Positions 44,338-56,288 of a DNA stretch of 64,000 nucleotides are shown here, piece after piece. Location: NCBI GenBank assembly GCA_032622095.1, contig CP136067.1:78210705-78274704 (forward strand). The letters are read 5' to 3'. The position numbers and the translations under genes are program-made. Positions within the stretch are counted from its first letter, which is position 1. Every line of letters begins with the position of its first letter. This DNA comes from Siphonodentalium dalli. Taxonomy: Eukaryota > Mollusca > Scaphopoda > Gadilida > Siphonodentaliidae. The notes beneath the pieces are model-generated. The model did no database searches and had not been told where the DNA came from. It was given only the letters and a program-made list of their open reading frames with translations.

Positions 44338-46759
44338 CTTCAATTTCTGGTCGAAAAAGCAACTTTGCCGCAGATGATGGGCGTTTCATTTGACTTTTGC
44401 GTGGCCACAATGGTTCTGGGTGTTCATAATGTTGTATATGTCTCATGGGACAACATAACATCCAGGCGGTGTCTAAAATATATAACTGAACTGTAACCTG
44501 TAACTAAAATCCAACCACGAAGTACATGTTTGGTAAACATATACCTTTTGATGTATGTCATATTGTTAACTCTGACTTATCATCACTCTCGGATGGCCGA
44601 CATAAAAAAAATGTTAGATTTACATCCAATTTGTTTTTCAGAAAAATGCAGCGTTGTGCCGATTTTTAACCTTTATATTTGATCACACACTCACAACGAG
44701 TTGTGGGGTTATACAGGAGGCAGCTTGTTCGTCCTTCTGTGGATGCAATTTTCGGAGTTTTTATTCCTATATTTTGCGGTCATTTGTTTTTTGCTTCGCA
44801 TATATATTTAGTACCATGGGAACATGCGAACCTATGATTATGAATATGAATTATGTCAGACTTTTTTGTGGAGTTATATGACATTTTTCGACTTAGAAAA
44901 TTATTGTTTTCAATATTCAGCAATGGGTAAAGCAATAATCAGGAGGGTACTAAAACATACTGTCGGAGGGGTGTACAGTTATATCTGTTACTAATATTAG
45001 CTTAAGTTCAAGTCAACTAAGCGATATTATTATATAAGAGGATAGCATGCCTGTCTTCATGTGTGACCACTGTGAGGCAAAGGCTGGCGGCTTCGCTGAG
45101 GCAATCGACCATGGGATTTTACAACACCCGAATGAACGCTTGAAAATAAAATATGGCCGTATTACCACTTGTTTCAGAGTTATCCGTCTTCATCCGCAAT
45201 TTTGACCGAAACCATGCACCGTTTTGACGGCGAGTTTCTGGACAGCAATCAATTGAAATAACAAACTTCAATAATCTATATCTGATCACACTTGAGCTTT
45301 GATGGGTTGGTTTCTCGACTCGACTCGACTAAAACAGAAGGTACTAGTAATACTGTCGCGAGTCACCCATTTTGATAAAGAAGTTATGCTAGTTCCCAAT
45401 CTCAACCATCCAAAGCAATGAAAACCAGGAGGTGATATGTCAATATGAGTTCAGGTTTAGTTATAGATACACCTATTTATTCACCAGGGGTACATAGTTA
45501 CATATAACCATGAATTGCGCTTAATCGCAAATAATTATGCTGATGTGCTATTGCTTAACTGCAATTAATTATGAAATGTGAATTTGGCCTCCCATAGAAA
45601 TGGAAATAAACATTTACATATTTGATGGCTATGCTATAATATGTAATATTAGCGAAAATTCTCCGAAATATGGTTGGTGCTAGTAGTTTAAAACATAAAA
45701 ATAAAGGGGTGTGTACCCGAAAATGTAGTGAAAACATTCTACAATCGGAATCAAAACTGGGGTGGTGCGAAAGTGGCCATAATGGAAAAAAACAGCCATG
45801 GGTCCCAATTTGTTTTTCTGAAATTAATCGAATTTTAATTTTTTGTTTCAAGTATCAAATTTCACACTAAATACTGGCTGAAATATCAAACTATTGGAAA
45901 AAACATCTGCACCTCCAACCATCACAACAATCTGATGCTACGGCCTTGGTAATGGAGGGCATTGTAATATTATTGTTCTAAAAATATTTCCATAAATAAT
46001 TCTTTGATTAATGACATTACACGTGTTATGAGAACAAATTGCAAACTGTACTCGGTAGCTAAACTTGATCAGTATACCATAGTTGCAACAGAAAAGCAGT
46101 TGGCCAAAAACGTGCCACTGTTAACGAAAGGCAGCCAACCATATAATCCATTTCGACTCTTGATTGAACAACAATAACTGTCCGCCCGGTCTGGTGGATT
46201 GCGACTAATTTCCGGTGTGTACACGACTAACCGGACAGTATTTTCGAGGTGGGTACCTGCATCAAAAGATGAAATTTGGAATTTTGAGACAGTCAGTGAA
46301 AATACTCAAAATATAAATTCATGGGGGGGGGGGGGGGAAACAGGCCTTTCGATTGGTATATAGGTTATTGCGACAGCTGTCTGCGATGAATGTGATAAGT
46401 ATATATGATTTTCTGGGATATTTTGGGGAAGAAATCGTCTCGCGGCGATGATTAAATGGCATTTTTTCCGCGATAGAACACTGACAACTGACGTAAATTT
46501 ATCGTCGGTGTCCGAACATTAGTGAAGAACTATTCACTCACCTTCAGTTGGTCAGAAATGATATCCAACCGTTTATATTCCAAAAAACACGTCGAAAAAT
46601 GTCAACAAATATTTGTGGACTTTTTTTTCTCCACCTCGAAATCTACGACTTCCGGTTTTGGTCCGTGTCCGTTGATCCACTGTGAATATATGCATTACAA
46701 AATTGTTCTAGTATACCAATGCCTGTCTCGGTCGAAATGCCCTGTGATCCATCCGTTTA
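44335..46759 (+). repeat. 2.43 kb direct repeat, copy 2
   Basis: Near-identical to 36231-38656 (see there). It begins at CATCTTCAATTTCTGG, immediately at the 5' end of the LINE, and ends at CCATCCGTTTA, after which the flank (ACATGACCTG) differs from copy 1. It therefore contains the long-TIR transposon lacking its left terminal repeat. Confidence 0.9.
45047..45205 (+). CDS. Small C2H2-like protein, duplicate copy
   Basis: Duplicate of 36943-37101 within direct repeat copy 2. I see no base difference over the frame (MPVFMCDHCEAKAGG...). Independent function is doubtful because the copy arose with the surrounding duplication. Confidence 0.4.
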   Translation: MPVFMCDHCEAKAGGFAEAIDHGILQHPNERLKIKYGRITTCFRVIRLHPQF

Positions 46760-46944
46760 ACATGACCTGATTCGGAAGTATCAATCTGGTTTCATTCTGC
46801 GTGGTCGTCCGTGGTATTTGTGTTAAACTATCAAAACATCCTCAAGTGTCGCACAAAAAATTACGCCTGACCCTCGTGCGCTTCTGCATGTGTTATGCGA
46901 TTGCGGTCAATTTCATGATTCGGGTAAAGCCTGGCTTGGTTCAG

Positions 46945-49270
46945 TTTTTTTTTTTAGTTTAAACATATTTTATTGTATCATTTATGTACAAATGGGATTG
47001 GGGCACAAGTTATACAACTTAGATAGCCCCTCTCCCCATATAATTACACACGTTATTATAACAACAAGATGGTATATACATATGTTTAAATTGTTTTTTT
47101 GTGTGTGTGTGTTACCAGATCCGGGTTCAAATATGTGAGTTCATTTAGTTTGATTACTGGTTGTTGACATAGAGAAGATGTGTTTGTCAGTTTTAATGTT
47201 ATCTTTTAATGTTTTAATGTTATCTTTTGGCTCTGCATGGGGTACTAAGACGATGGCGTTCGTGCGTGACGTTGACCCAGGGGTGGTGAATGTGTTAATT
47301 GGTAAAGCGGTTTGTAGCGACTATATATTTTTGAACTTCTGCAAATATTAATTTGTTTTTGTTATTACTAATGTTTGTTAGACCTTTAAGGAAGCCGGTG
47401 GTATTGTATACAGTGATACCCTTTGTTCTAAGCCTATTAAAGAACAGTACGCGTTGTGTCTGGTATAAGGGGCATAAGAAAAAGTAATGGTGGGCGTCTT
47501 CGATTTCGTTTCCACAATCGCAGAATGGGCTAAGAGCTATGTGGTTTTCAAATTTGTCATGATTTAGGTCGCTGCATTTGTTTCTCAATTTGGTATGTAT
47601 TATATTGTTTTTTCGGGAACCGGTATAATAGTAATTTGGGGGTTTGGGTATGTCGTATATAATTTTGAGGAATATCTTGAATTCATGTAGACTTTCAGCT
47701 TTGGTTACAATGTCGGGGAGTTTGTTCCAAGTTAGGCACATTTTTGGCATGAACGATTTTCTGAAATGTTCTGTTTCACAATAATATGCGTAGAAGTCGC
47801 CAGGTCTTCTGAAGGAATAACCCGATACCTCGCCGGCTCGCGGTGGTAGGAGTATGGTTAGATAACTAGGTGCGTCAGCATTTATTATTTTGTAAAGCGT
47901 TTGTAATTTGTGAAATTCGCGTCTTATTTGCAGTGTGGGCCAGCCAACTTCAAGCATTAAATCTTTAATGGGGGCAGAACGCGTTAAACCACTGACAATT
48001 CTTGCTGCATCTTTATGAAGGCGATCGAGTCTTTCAGTCTGTTGCTGTGGCGCACAGTCCCAGACAATATCGACGTAGTCCATTAAGGGGAGTATATAAG
48101 TTAGATAAATACATTCAAGTGTCTTTCGGTCAAGCTTATATTTTAGTTTTCTGAGTTGGGATAATCTTGCAGAAACCTTTTTCGCTACGTTATCCAGATA
48201 TTTGTTCCATTTGAGATTATTTTGGAGTTCCAGACCAAGATGCGTGTGCGAATCTACAAAGGAAACATCGTTTCCCTGGAATTTCAAGTTGAGATGGGGA
48301 TTTCCGGATACTAGGGAGTAAGATAGCGCTACAGTTTTTTGAGGATTGAAGGACACTAGCCATTTTTGAGCCCATTCGTCAATGTTATTCAAGTCGTTAT
48401 TTAGATCACTTGTTAGGATATCCATATCGTAATGAGAAGCAGACAAGCATGTATCGTCTGCGAACATTCGCGTATCGGACTGGGTGACGTCAGGTAGGTC
48501 GTTTATATAGACCAGAAACAGGAAGGGGCCCAATATAGATCCTTGGGGCACCCCAGCTGGGATACGTTTCAAGTCAGAATATGTATCATTTACAAGGACT
48601 CTTTGCTTTCTGTTGTGTAAATAATCCTCCAGCCAGGCCAGAAGTCGTCCCCTAATTCCATAGTGACTCAACTTATACACCAGCCCCCGGTGCCAGACTC
48701 TCTCAAATGCCTTTGAGATATCACAAAATACAGAACAAGTATATAAGCCTTTGTCGAGAGTCTGGCACAGGTTGTGGTATAAATCGATGAGTTGGTATGA
48801 GGTACTGCGTCCTGGTAGAAAACCAGATTGGTGGTGGTATAAGAGTTTGTTATCAAAAAAGAAAGTATTTAGATCGTTTAAAACTAAATTTTCAAATATT
48901 TTGGCCAGGCAAGGTAGTAGGGATATAGGTCTATAATTTTTACTATCAGAGGGGTCGTCTTTTTTAAAGATTGGTGTTACGTTAGCAATTTTCCAATCAG
49001 TTGGGAATTTAGATTGTTTTAGTGAAAGCTTAAATAAGATCCGTAAAGGCGATGCAATGGTTTCGGCAGTGTTTATTAGCATTCGCGCACTTATTCCATC
49101 ATGGCCATGGGCTTTATTCAATTTGAGGGTTTTGATACTTCTTATGATGTTTTCTCTTGATACTTCAATTTCTGTTATCGTGTTTGAGCAGCGAAGTTTA
49201 AATAACGGGGGGTTGCTGTCTTCTCTCGCTAATGTTGGTTCAGTTACTGCACATCATTTCGCGTCTGCTC
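46945..49270 (-). mobile_element. 5'-truncated LINE with poly(A) tail, jockey/CR1-like
   Basis: The 3' end on the minus strand is an A11 tail (T11 at 46945-46955) with AATAAA about 14 bases upstream of it (46969-46974, reverse strand). ORF2 sequence extends up to about 49270, where similarity stops partway into the region before RT. No endonuclease is present. Confidence 0.75.
47295..49253 (-). pseudogene. LINE reverse transcriptase ORF, 5'-truncated but open
   Basis: Open for about 652 codons; the first Met at 49121 leaves 608 aa. RT motifs in order: YRPISLLPCLAKIFE, HQSGFLPGRST, FCDISKAFERVWH, AGVPQGSILGPFLFLVYIND and RMFADDTCLS, with the normal FADD catalytic block. The thumb region has HLGLELQNNLKWNKYL and YILPLMDYVDIVWD. 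The C terminus has FCDCGNEIEDAHHYFFLCPLY, a Cys/His cluster. The N-terminal endonuclease is missing, so the copy cannot mobilise itself despite its clean frame. Upstream in-frame residues such as EPTLAREDSNPP read through to a stop at 49254-49256. It is related to, but distinct from, the LINEs at 39449 and 50216. Confidence 0.85.
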
Positions 49271-49855
49271 ATCTTTGTAAGTATATCTTAAATCACACTG
49301 TATAATTATATGACTATGTTTTTCTAGTACATTCATATAGCCCTTTTAAGGCATTATTATCATATACAAGCTAGAAACTTGACCCGGTCTTTGTCAATCA
49401 TCCGTAGGCCCAATCGTACTACATGTACATGTCAGTCCGTCCGTCCATCCGTCCACATGTCCTATTTTATATGAAGTTTATTTCACTGAAAAATTACCCC
49501 TTATTCCGTTTCCTTTTACGTCTCCTTTCTTCTATCTTCCCTCCTATCCCAATGATATCGAATAGCGTTGATCAGTGTATCCCCAATATCCATCGAACCA
49601 ATGAGTGCAGGTTGATTTATCGTCCCTCGGATAATATCACGAAGTAAGACTAGATGTTGCTACCAACCCTTCTAATTCTTGTATCTCTCTTTTCCTATGC
49701 ACCTCTCCCTCACAAAAACGAAACACCTTCTGTCCATCCTGCCGTTCACCACAACTCCCAGATTCTAGTACTACCAATTATCTTTATTGTGAACCATGAT
49801 TGCCAACAATCGAGCACATTGTACATTTATGCATTAAAATATATTATATTGGACA
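49271..49855. other. Spacer or LINE 5' UTR; no gene recognised
   Basis: Contains a short CCGTCCGTCCATCCGTCC tract near 49437 and Leu-rich frames without motifs. The 3' part may be the 5' UTR of the plus-strand LINE that follows. Confidence 0.35.
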
Positions 49856-50518
49856 ATGGTTGACATCACCCAACATCGTGCTCGTATTGGCATGTTCTTA
49901 TCGAAAGTGTCGCGACTCCACGGGAGGAAGCGTTTTGATTATGTTATGTCTGAAGCATTTATCATCTTTCTTTTGCTTCGTTCAAATAAATTAACTGATG
50001 ACAAAATCGTGGGTATAATACTATTACTGATGTGCTTCTTTCCACAGATAATGGGCATTTTTGTAAAACACATCACTGAACTGGGGAACCCAGTTGTAGG
50101 TAAGTTAAATCGTGCAGACCAACATTACCATGTATTGGCCTCAACCACATCTAATGTTAAACTTCTAGCGTACGTAACTATTGTATTAATCTCATGCTTG
50201 TTGTTGCTATTAAGTGGTGATATCGAACAAAACCCGGGTCCAATTCGTGAAGGTGGTCAGCGAAGATCTTGCTCTGTTTTGCAGCTGAATATCCAGAGTT
50301 TTAGAAATAAAATGACAATACTAAATGCCGAAGCGATACATTTCGATATTTGTATGTTCACAGAAACTTGGCTTGATAAATCAATTGAAAATTTCGAAAT
50401 CCATCTCCAAGGCTTTCATGAACCAATCAGAAATGATAGAAACAGTGAAACAACCGGCGGTGGTGTTAGTATCTATATATACGCGACTGCATCCCTTATA
50501 AACATCGCACTGATCTGA
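49856..50518 (+). pseudogene. 2A peptide plus N-terminal endonuclease part of the LINE ORF
   Basis: The 220-codon frame includes two hydrophobic segments (IIFLLLRSN; LLAYVTIVLISCLLLLL) and then SGDIEQNPGP at 50213-50242. Its D-(V/I)-E-x-N-P-G-P core is the 2A ribosome-skipping signature, preceded by the Leu-rich stretch usual for 2A sequences. Directly after it comes SVLQLNIQSFRNK and FTETWLD, the start of the APE endonuclease. 2A-like sequences are documented in CR1-type LINEs of several marine invertebrates, where they separate an N-terminal peptide from the EN-RT polyprotein. The natural start could be ATG 49856 or ATG 50051 (MGIFVKHITE). The frame breaks after GGGVSIYIY. Confidence 0.75.
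50216..50242 (+). other. 2A-like ribosome-skipping motif
   Basis: Encodes GDIEQNPGP, with separation expected between the Gly and the last Pro. It is the only NPGP-type motif I find in the window. Confidence 0.8.
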
Positions 50519-52950
50519 TCGTACCAGGCTTAGAATCATTATGGGTTGAAATCAAGATTCATGGGAAAAATATCATTATCGGGTGTTTCTATACAGACCC
50601 CCACAATCGACAGTTTCACTATGGGACGAAATTGAGCTGAATATTAAAAATGCCATCGACGATGCGAACAATGTCATTATATGCGGTGATTTTAACGAAG
50701 ACTACAAAGGAGGTAACAATGGCAAGATTAATGGTATATGCTCACGCTGTGGTGTATCCCAATTGGTGACATCATTCACAAATTTTACTGAAACGTCATC
50801 AACTATCCTGGATCTTACTAATTGTAGTGAGTATATAGGTGGCACAGAGGTGATTGGCACATTCTTTGAGGACCGCGTTCGATACCATTCACCAGTTACG
50901 CTCGACATCGAGCTACCTTTATCGAATCAATCGTCGACAAAAAGACATATCTGGTATTACGACAAAGCGGATTACGAAGCCATGAATACTACTTTCCTCA
51001 TTTGGGATTTTAGAAGCAGTTATTCTGATCATAATTTGACTACGATTACCAACCATTTAACCGAATTCATACAAAATGTCTGCACTAGACATATTCCAAG
51101 TAAAACTGTTTCTATAAAAAACAGGATGTCCCCCCTTGGCTTACATGTAGCATCAAGAAACTAATGCGCAAACGCAATAGGCTACATAAAAAGCGAAACA
51201 CAATAATTCCTCGACTTCTTGGGCAAAGTTTCACACTGTGCGCAACCAGTGTGTACACGCCGTGAGAAAAGCAAAGTCTGATTATGACACAAAAATTGAC
51301 CACAGTTTAAATTATATAAACTCTGATAAATCAACCTGGTACAAAAAATTCTTTCCAAAACAATCGCAAAGCCATACCCCCACTTCTGCCTTTATAAATA
51401 TATTTGGTCCTACGTTAGTGATCACAATTTAATCTCTGTCCACCAGTCTGGGTTTAAATTAGGAGATACCACTGTGTATCAAATTACTGACGTGTACGAT
51501 TATATTAGTAGGTCTCTAGACGATGGCAAGGAAGTTCGTTGTATATTCTGTGACATTAGTAAGGCATTTGATAAGGTCTGGCACAAAGGTCTCCTCCACA
51601 AAATATCGAACATGGGTATCAATGGTAAGTTGTACAATCTAATAGCATCCTACCTTAAATCTCGCCAACAGAGAGTTTTTATTGATAACGCTAGCTCTGA
51701 TTGGATATGTGTATCCGCAGGCGTCCCACAAGGTTATATTAGGATCCCTTTTATTTCTTATTTATATCAATGATATAACAACAAATATACAACATACGTC
51801 TTTTTGCAGATGACACGTCAATTTATCTATGTGTTGAGAACCCTACCCTCGCCGCAGAAATAATTAATAAAGACATAGACACTATTGTTAAATGGTCATG
51901 TAAGTGGCTGGTTAAGTTCAACCCCATGAAGACCGAAGCATTGTTAGTATCACGGAAGAGTCTAAATATAGCTCACCCACCCCTACTCATGGCTGGATCA
52001 CTAATAACAGAAGTAAGCAATCATAAACATCTCGGAGTTATATTTGACAATTCTGGTTCATGGGAAAGTCACATTTGTAGCATACTCGACAAGGCATGGA
52101 AGAGAGTTAATCTTTTAAAGAAACACAAGTTCCGATTAAGCAGAAAGTCTTTAGAAACCGTATATGTTTCATTTATTCGTCCAATACTGGAATATGCATC
52201 TCCTGTTTGTGATAACATTCCGAAATACATGAGCGATCGCATTGATGATATTCAGTACGAAATGGCACGAGTTGTAACTGGGGCAATTAGAAGTACTAGT
52301 GACCTTAATTGTTACTTGAAACTGGATGGGAAACACTTGCATCACGAAGAAATAAACAGAATTTAATTCAATTTTACAAGATGACAAGAAAAAAAAACTC
52401 CATCCTATTTATCCAATATGATTCCGCCAGATTCTATGTCGTCTGGTTATAATTTTAGGCATGCTAGTATTCATCCATCTGACAGCGTATATGGACACTT
52501 TTCTACCGTCAACTACACGAGCTTGGAATAGTTTACCCGACTCAGTAAGGATGACCCCTTCGTTGAAAGAATTTAAACGGACCCTAAATGTTGATCGTGC
52601 AAAAATAGCCAAATTTTACTATCAAAATTACTCCAGGAAAGCACAAGTTTATCATACTAGAATTAGATTAGGCTGTAGTAACCCGAATAGAGAGAGACCT
52701 CGTCGTAAATCACTTGAAAGATTCTCCGTTTTGTTTCTGTGGTGAAATTGAAATTGAATCAGCATACCACTTCTTTTTTTATTGTCCTCTATATATTCAA
52801 GAGAGAATAGAGCTAGTGTCCGCTCTGCCAACAAGCAGAATATCAATTGATATCCTATTATATGGCTCAAGTGAACTTTCTGATCGTTTACATACTCAGA
52901 TCTTTGTTGCCGTACAGAAGTTCATTTTACAAACTCGACGTTTCTCATAA
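50519..52950 (+). pseudogene. Rest of the LINE ORF: endonuclease, RT and C terminus, broken
   Basis: Endonuclease continues at 50583-51164 (IIGCFYRPP-like start, VIICGDFNEDY, then RYHSPVTLDI in place of the S-D-H end motif). Around 51425 the sequence jumps to SVHQSGFKLGD, so roughly 150 codons covering the linker and RT fingers are deleted. RT palm follows at 51474-51773 (FCDISKAFDKVWHKGLL, AGVPQG), a frameshifted LFADDTSIYL near 51808, and the thumb at 51926-52366 (HLGVIFDNSGSWESH, RPILEYASPVCD). The tail at 52461-52950 has AWNSLPDSVR and FCFCGEIEIESAYHFFFYC. The order matches the intact LINE at 47295-49253, to which it is the closer relative of the two other LINEs here. Confidence 0.75.
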
Positions 52951-53944
52951 CCGTGATGAGTCGTCCGATCGCCGGGTCATGCAACACACCACTATATGTC
53001 ATTATGTATTTGTTTTATCACATTATCTGTATTGTGTGCTCCTGGTAGGGTCGACTCATCATTTCTCAATGGAATTTTAATGAAATGAAATTTAATAATT
53101 TCCATTCGAGGGCCAATCATTATCCGTGTCACTGGGCCACTCTCCATGCAATTGAGTCATTGTTTCATCAAATAATTCTAAAGTACGCTTCTAACCAATT
53201 AGTTTAATATTAATTAACAATACAAGTAGGTTGACTCTGTTCTTTCGCATTTCCCCCATGTGGGCCGCGATGCGTTTCGATTCGATTTGATTTTGAATTT
53301 TCCATGGTTCGTAAATAGTATATGTTTTAAATATCAAAGTTGTGTAACCAAAAAATATATACGGTACTTCGCTTCACTCCCATCTTTCATTTTGGCTGAT
53401 GTATGGTATACAATATCAATCAACTTGACAAACGTTCTTCCTTCCTGCACTCTATCCCTCTACCCCCTCATAGAACAATATTTTTTCGGATCTAACATGA
53501 TATACCGTCTGTAAATTTACCCTATATGGTATCTATTCTGATACCAAGGGTAAACTTTTTATTCCGAGGAAAAGACTTGATAAAAAGCCTTTCAGGCTTG
53601 TTGTCTAATCCCCGTTTTTGAACATGTGTTGTATATTATGTCAATTTGTTTGTATGTGTTAAATGTTCTGTTCGAAAATTCTAAACAATAATAAATGGTC
53701 GTGGGCTACTCACCGGAATTGAAAACGATAGAGCGTACCCATGTGGTAAGTAAACACATGCCTGCATACACTTATGAATAATCATGTCGATACATGATTT
53801 ATTCGTCGCTGAAAAAATAGTGTGAGCACCATCCGCAACAGACCGTCTCGAGATTGACCCACCGAAGGAGATGTCAATACCGTGTTCGGGGTGATGTACG
53901 ACCCTCAATTAATAGACACCTTTTGCATAATGGACTACTATTGA

Positions 53945-54300
53945 AATTAATTACGAATATAGTGCTATATGTCACTGGAATTTGTGTTCTTTCTATCAGT
54001 TGCCGTGTTGCCATATCCATAGTGACGATCACGGTTTCTGTTTTTCAAGAAAACTCGCAAATACATCATATATTAATAAGTTCGATATCGTTCCTCGGTC
54101 CTCAATGTTGGAGTTGATTAATATATACTTCAATTGTAATCGTCAGGTGGCCTCATCTAATTTATCTTACGAGAATTGTGCAAAACACAATGCACTAAGT
54201 TATGACATGATGGCAACAAAGTACAAAGTAATCACGACAAACAACCTTACTGCGAGTGGCAAGAAGTTTAATACGGAACGATTTTTCACAAATGGAATGG
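53945..54300 (-). repeat. Dispersed ~400 bp repeat, copy 2
   Basis: Inverted match to 32815-33240 (blocks listed there). About 20.7 kb separates the copies. Confidence 0.8.
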
Positions 54301-55678
54301 TATAGTCGTCAATTCTGCGAAAATGGTTTTGGACCGTCCGAACATTTACGACTAGATGTAATATTAGCTATTCGTAATTATTATCAGTAATAATATTCTA
54401 TATGAATCCAGTATACATACGCCAGTTGGAAATATCTAAAGTAGTCGTTATTCTCTATTTTCTGAGAAACCTCCGCTGTTGCGCATAACAAACACAGATT
54501 CATTTGAAGGGCCGGGGGAGACGCACGTTTTTCATAAATCCGGCCAAAAATGGCAAGAGATTTTCAACAAAGAATATCTATGGATCTATCTATCGAAAAA
54601 TATGGAATTTCACATATCGTCATCCTCATTGTATGTCGAATCTGAGCAATTATTAATAGATGACAAAAACAATGAATTTTAATACATTTGAGAGGTTGAA
54701 AAGATTATTTAATGTTTTGTTCCTTTCGGTACCAAGAGCTGCTAGAGTAATTAATGATATTATACAACACTCCAATCACCAAATAGCTTATTTATAATTG
54801 CATAATATAGCATCATATTCCCATATATTATAATGAAGAATATAGCTGTCCCAAATACTCCAGCCCAATAAAAACAAATGTTGATATGCAGCGTGGTGCA
54901 CTCAATCAGGGAGCAATCAACTGGAATGTGTGTCACATGGTTAAGAGATATGGTGGTCAGCTTTAACTTGATTATGAACTCATGACCAAGTACTCATCTC
55001 AGCCCAATTTTTAATTGATCAACAGACATGACATGACAATTCTCAAATATAGAAAATTAGTTATGGGTAGTTGCCTTCTAAATGAAAATAATCATTAAAT
55101 TTCACGAATCGAGAATAATTAAGTCTCCTCTCATATTCCTCAGATATAATAGCATGGTTATATGAACAACAAACAAATCTATTTTACAGAAGTTCTTGGT
55201 ACCTCAAAACATTGAAATTTAAAATCTTGTCCATGCCATAACAGTGATGTAAATGAGAATACAATATCCAATGGTTCGATTGATCTTAAATATTGTGTCA
55301 TAATAATCGCTTATACCAGATTTTACAAAGAAATTCCTGAAATATTTTGAGAAAATCTATTGTGAAATACCAGGACAGTCTCACCCTTACATCTTCTACC
55401 AAATACCAGAATATATATATGTACATAACATAATATCAAAACATACTGCTCGCAACCTCAGATGATCAAGATGAGATAATAATTACACGGGGGAGCAATT
55501 CGCTCTGTTATTGATGTGGCAACTAAAATTTAATTTAAAGTTCCGAATTATATTTGGTTTGCTATTTGAAAGAAGAGTGGTACATTTTCTCTGATTATGG
55601 AATTTCCAAAAAGAATTCTTGGTGTACCCTATTATGTTATGGACTAGTGGTGGACATTGAAGTAATACGTGGTATTCG
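54301..55678. other. No recognisable feature
   Basis: AT-rich sequence without motifs or repeats that I could detect. Confidence 0.35.
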
Positions 55679-56288
55679 TCTATACTAATAAAGCTAAATG
55701 TTGTTCGTTTGTTTGTCCCTTATATGCGATAAAACGGCTGGACCATTATAGCTAAAACAATTGCGATAATTTGACTCGGAGCATTATTAGATAGGTCCCG
55801 TTGATCTCAGATGTCTCAATAGGGCACTAATGATTAATTTAACCAAATAATTCTACATATCCAAAATGGTTGCAATATGCTCGGTGAAAATTGAAACGTG
55901 GGGATAAATTGACCCGTAGCGTGTCGTGAGAAAGATGGAATTGACCTCAGACGACTTAAAGGGGTAAATATGAGCAATAAATATCGTTACTTATCTGCTT
56001 AGAAGATATGTAGGTAATTTGGTACAGATGTGTCACCTGACCAGGGGATTGTCAGGGGACTAGGCGCATTTGACCTCATATGTCTTAAAGGGGGGACTAA
56101 TCAATTATATGAACAATAAAGAGCGTTTATTATCAGCCCAGACGATATGTGGGGGAAATTGGTGGACAGAAGTGTAACTGGGGACTGCCACGGGATAGGC
56201 GCTGTTGACCTCAAACGACTTAAAAGGCCACTAATAATTAGCAATAAAGAGCGTTTATTATCAACTTAAAATATAGTACCCCAGCTAG
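55679..56288 (+). mobile_element. Helitron-like non-autonomous element
   Basis: Starts TCTATACTAATAAAGC, a form common for Helitron 5' ends, and ends GTACCCCAGCTAG followed by T; Helitrons end in CTRR and insert before T. No terminal inverted repeats or target duplication are seen, as expected. The base before the start is G, where A is canonical, and no clear 3' hairpin was found. The interior has three ~130 bp tandem units, starting around 55925, 56065 and 56205, containing GACCTCA.A.G.CTTAAA and AGCAATAAA.AGCGTT. Confidence 0.4.
56110..56265 (+). repeat. Two AAAGAGCGTT boxes in tandem units
   Basis: CAATAAAGAGCGTTTATTATC occurs at about 56115 and 56243, 128 bp apart, with a diverged third version (CAATAAATATCGTTACTTATC) near 55975. 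Each box marks the same place in a tandem unit of the Helitron-like element. Confidence 0.75.

Larger units (their letters stand above)
49856..53690 (+). mobile_element. Near full-length decayed LINE with 2A peptide
   Basis: Plus-strand order: N-terminal peptide with 2A motif, APE endonuclease, RT, C-terminal Cys/His motif, then a 3' region ending near AACAATAATAAATGG (about 53695). A short hairpin AAGCCT-TTC-AGGCTT lies at 53585-53599 in the 3' region. Frameshifts, stops and an internal deletion between EN and RT show it is dead. Confidence 0.75.

Noticed and set aside
44338-44343. Upstream TTG as start of LINE ORF1
   Set aside because: A non-ATG start is not expected here, and these bases belong to the flanking direct repeat; ATG at 44337 is preferred.
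36231-46759. Direct repeats as LTRs of an LTR retrotransposon
   Set aside because: The enclosed element is a non-LTR LINE with APE endonuclease and no protease, integrase or RNase H; the repeats contain a DNA transposon and do not start TG or end CA.
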